A stretch of 64,000 bases of DNA, from assembly GCA_010093685.1 (NCBI GenBank), contig MU006218.1, positions 469,766 to 533,765 on the forward strand. The letters run 5' to 3'. The stretch comes from Ophiobolus disseminans (lineage: Eukaryota > Ascomycota > Dothideomycetes > Pleosporales > Phaeosphaeriaceae). Below the pieces are notes generated by a model that was not told the origin of the DNA, did no database searches, and saw only the letters and a program-made list of their open reading frames with translations. Below, piece after piece: positions 62,689 through 64,000 of the stretch. A program made the position numbers and the translations under genes. Positions within the stretch are counted from its first letter, which is position 1; each line of letters starts with the position of its first letter.

Positions 62689-64000
62689 GCACCCAACCGT
62701 GTAGAATGTCTTACAACATTAGCGTGGCGTATGGGCATAAACTGTCATTAAGACTCAAGACTCGGTGTTTCAAGAGGTACACACATAGATCACGATTTTC
62801 CTACACTCCCTAATACATAATGCTCGCCTCTCAAACACCCGAACAGTCATCAACGTGCAGGCAGTGGCTGACACATGCAAGTCAGATTCTAGATCGGTGG
62901 CATCAAGTACAACGGCTGGGTGTCAGAGTCCGACCAGGATGAATTGTGAAACATGCCGTTGGCAGCATGTCCAGGGTAGGATGCGTGATGACGGGTGGGG
63001 ATGTCCTTGCATCAGGACGAATATCGTGGGCAACGTTGCCAGCGCGATGTCTCTGAATCCTGCTCATGCTGCTAATTGTCTCTCCAATACGTGCGGCAAG
63101 GCGCACTATTGCGCGATCCGTAAATAGTCGATAGAAGATGGCCGCGAGTTTTTAGCGGGGGTGTCTCTCATCTCGGATGGCGGAGGTTCCAAGGCGTCCC
63201 ACATGCCTCAGGCATCGAGGCCAAACGGCCGAAGTCTCGAGTATCGTGATGGAGAGACACGGCGCTGGATGTTGTGTCACAAAAGAAAATGCTGGGGACT
63301 CGTGTTTGTACCCGATGTCCAAGTACTAGACTTCAGGGCATGGGCGATCCATCTCTCAACAGTGTTTGCCACGACGACACCACGCTTGGCGCAATCGGAG
63401 AATTGCGCATCACGAGGGTGACCCTGTCCCAACGACGCGAGGAGTCAAGTCGCAATAATGACAAAGGCGTTGAAAGAAAGCTTTGTTACACCGCGCCCGT
63501 AAGGATTTCGGCTCCATGGTGGCACGCCAGCCGCGATTATGGGAGGGTGCGCAACGTGAGGTCAAATTGATGGGTCACAGGCTAGTCCATTGGCTGGCTA
63601 AGTGTTCGGGATAAAGGGGTGGTGGTGATCGCCAGCCCAGTCTGTCGTAAAATCGCCATCCACGCTCACCACAAGTCATTTTCAGCGCAGAACTGGTCGA
63701 GAACCGCGAAATTCTTGCTGCTCGAATTACTCCCGCATTTGGTATGAAGTGAGCGTCGAATCGATCTTCACCATTTGGCCGTGCGCACAAACCCTAAAAT
63801 TTAGTGCCGCATTTCTCGCCAATCAGCGGTCGCTAGGTCAACTCCACCCGAGCTCCCTCATCACGGCAGGAACCCACGCAAAACGCACAAGCTCGCTCCT
63901 GCCCGCGCCGACCCCAGCACCTTCCCCTTGGACGCGAGCTGCGACACTCTGACAACACCCTCGCGAGGCTGCTATCCAACTTTTCTTGCACAGCGCATCC
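62689..64000. other. Gene-poor right end of the window
   Basis: About 1.3 kb to the window edge. Frames at 62855-63127 and 63161-63421 have no domain or splice support. The last 300 bases may be upstream sequence of a gene beyond the window. Confidence 0.5.

Noticed and set aside
1..64000. CRISPR arrays, bacterial operons or rRNA genes
   Set aside because: No spaced direct repeats, no rRNA-like sequence and the gene structure is eukaryotic throughout.

Overview
The window is nuclear DNA from a filamentous ascomycete (Pezizomycotina). The evidence is short GT-AG introns of about 45-90 bases, RRN3 and capping-protein genes in their fungal form, Zn2Cys6 regulators, fungal 2EXR/F-box-like proteins, a CBM1 cellulose-binding module, a fungal rhodopsin-like membrane protein and a HET-NACHT gene. 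Protein style (for example the LPGELRNKIY motif and the AflR-like zinc cluster linker) points to Dothideomycetes, probably Pleosporales. That last step is inference.

Layout. 0-6.3 kb: an AflR-type Zn2Cys6 regulator with a damaged 5' end, an F-box pseudogene, and two intact tandem F-box/LRR-like paralogues sharing one intron position. 7-24 kb: a dense housekeeping block: membrane RING-H2 ligase, cyclophilin H, a kinase with an altered catalytic loop, RRN3 (RNA polymerase I initiation factor), a 1241-residue Ste20/GCK-type kinase with tandem W-x-F repeats, a Lys/Pro/Thr-rich protein and a mitochondrial PPR protein. 25.6-30.4 kb: a secreted GH114 galactosaminidase joined to a CBM1, a 2EXR-like protein, and a pair of related small Cys-containing proteins, the second with an in-frame stop. 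32-38.9 kb: a protein with a long (GX3)n tract, F-actin capping protein beta, a small basic nuclear-type protein, a Tc1/mariner-type MITE and a prolyl 4-hydroxylase. 40-50.8 kb: secreted and membrane genes (matrixin metalloprotease joined to a tectonin-like propeller, a coiled-coil membrane protein, a rhodopsin-like membrane protein, tyrosinase) and a GNAT with a premature stop. 51.5-62.7 kb: an SDR, a Zn2Cys6 regulator, a decayed HET-NACHT gene that lost its repeat domain, a disordered protein and a 14-TM-type MFS exporter.

Functional themes. The conserved genes serve rRNA transcription, splicing-linked folding, actin capping, kinase signalling and organelle gene expression. The accessory genes act mostly at the cell surface or outside the cell (GH114-CBM1, matrixin-propeller, tyrosinase, MFS) or in self/non-self recognition (HET-NACHT). 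Four accessory genes (F-box, small Cys protein, GNAT, HET-NACHT) carry in-frame stops, every one reachable by a single C-to-T or G-to-A transition. This suggests RIP-like or deamination decay of the accessory compartment. The most unusual architectures are the metalloprotease-propeller fusion, the GH114-CBM1 fusion, the HET-NACHT gene with its repeats cut out, and two separate 8-base micro-exons.
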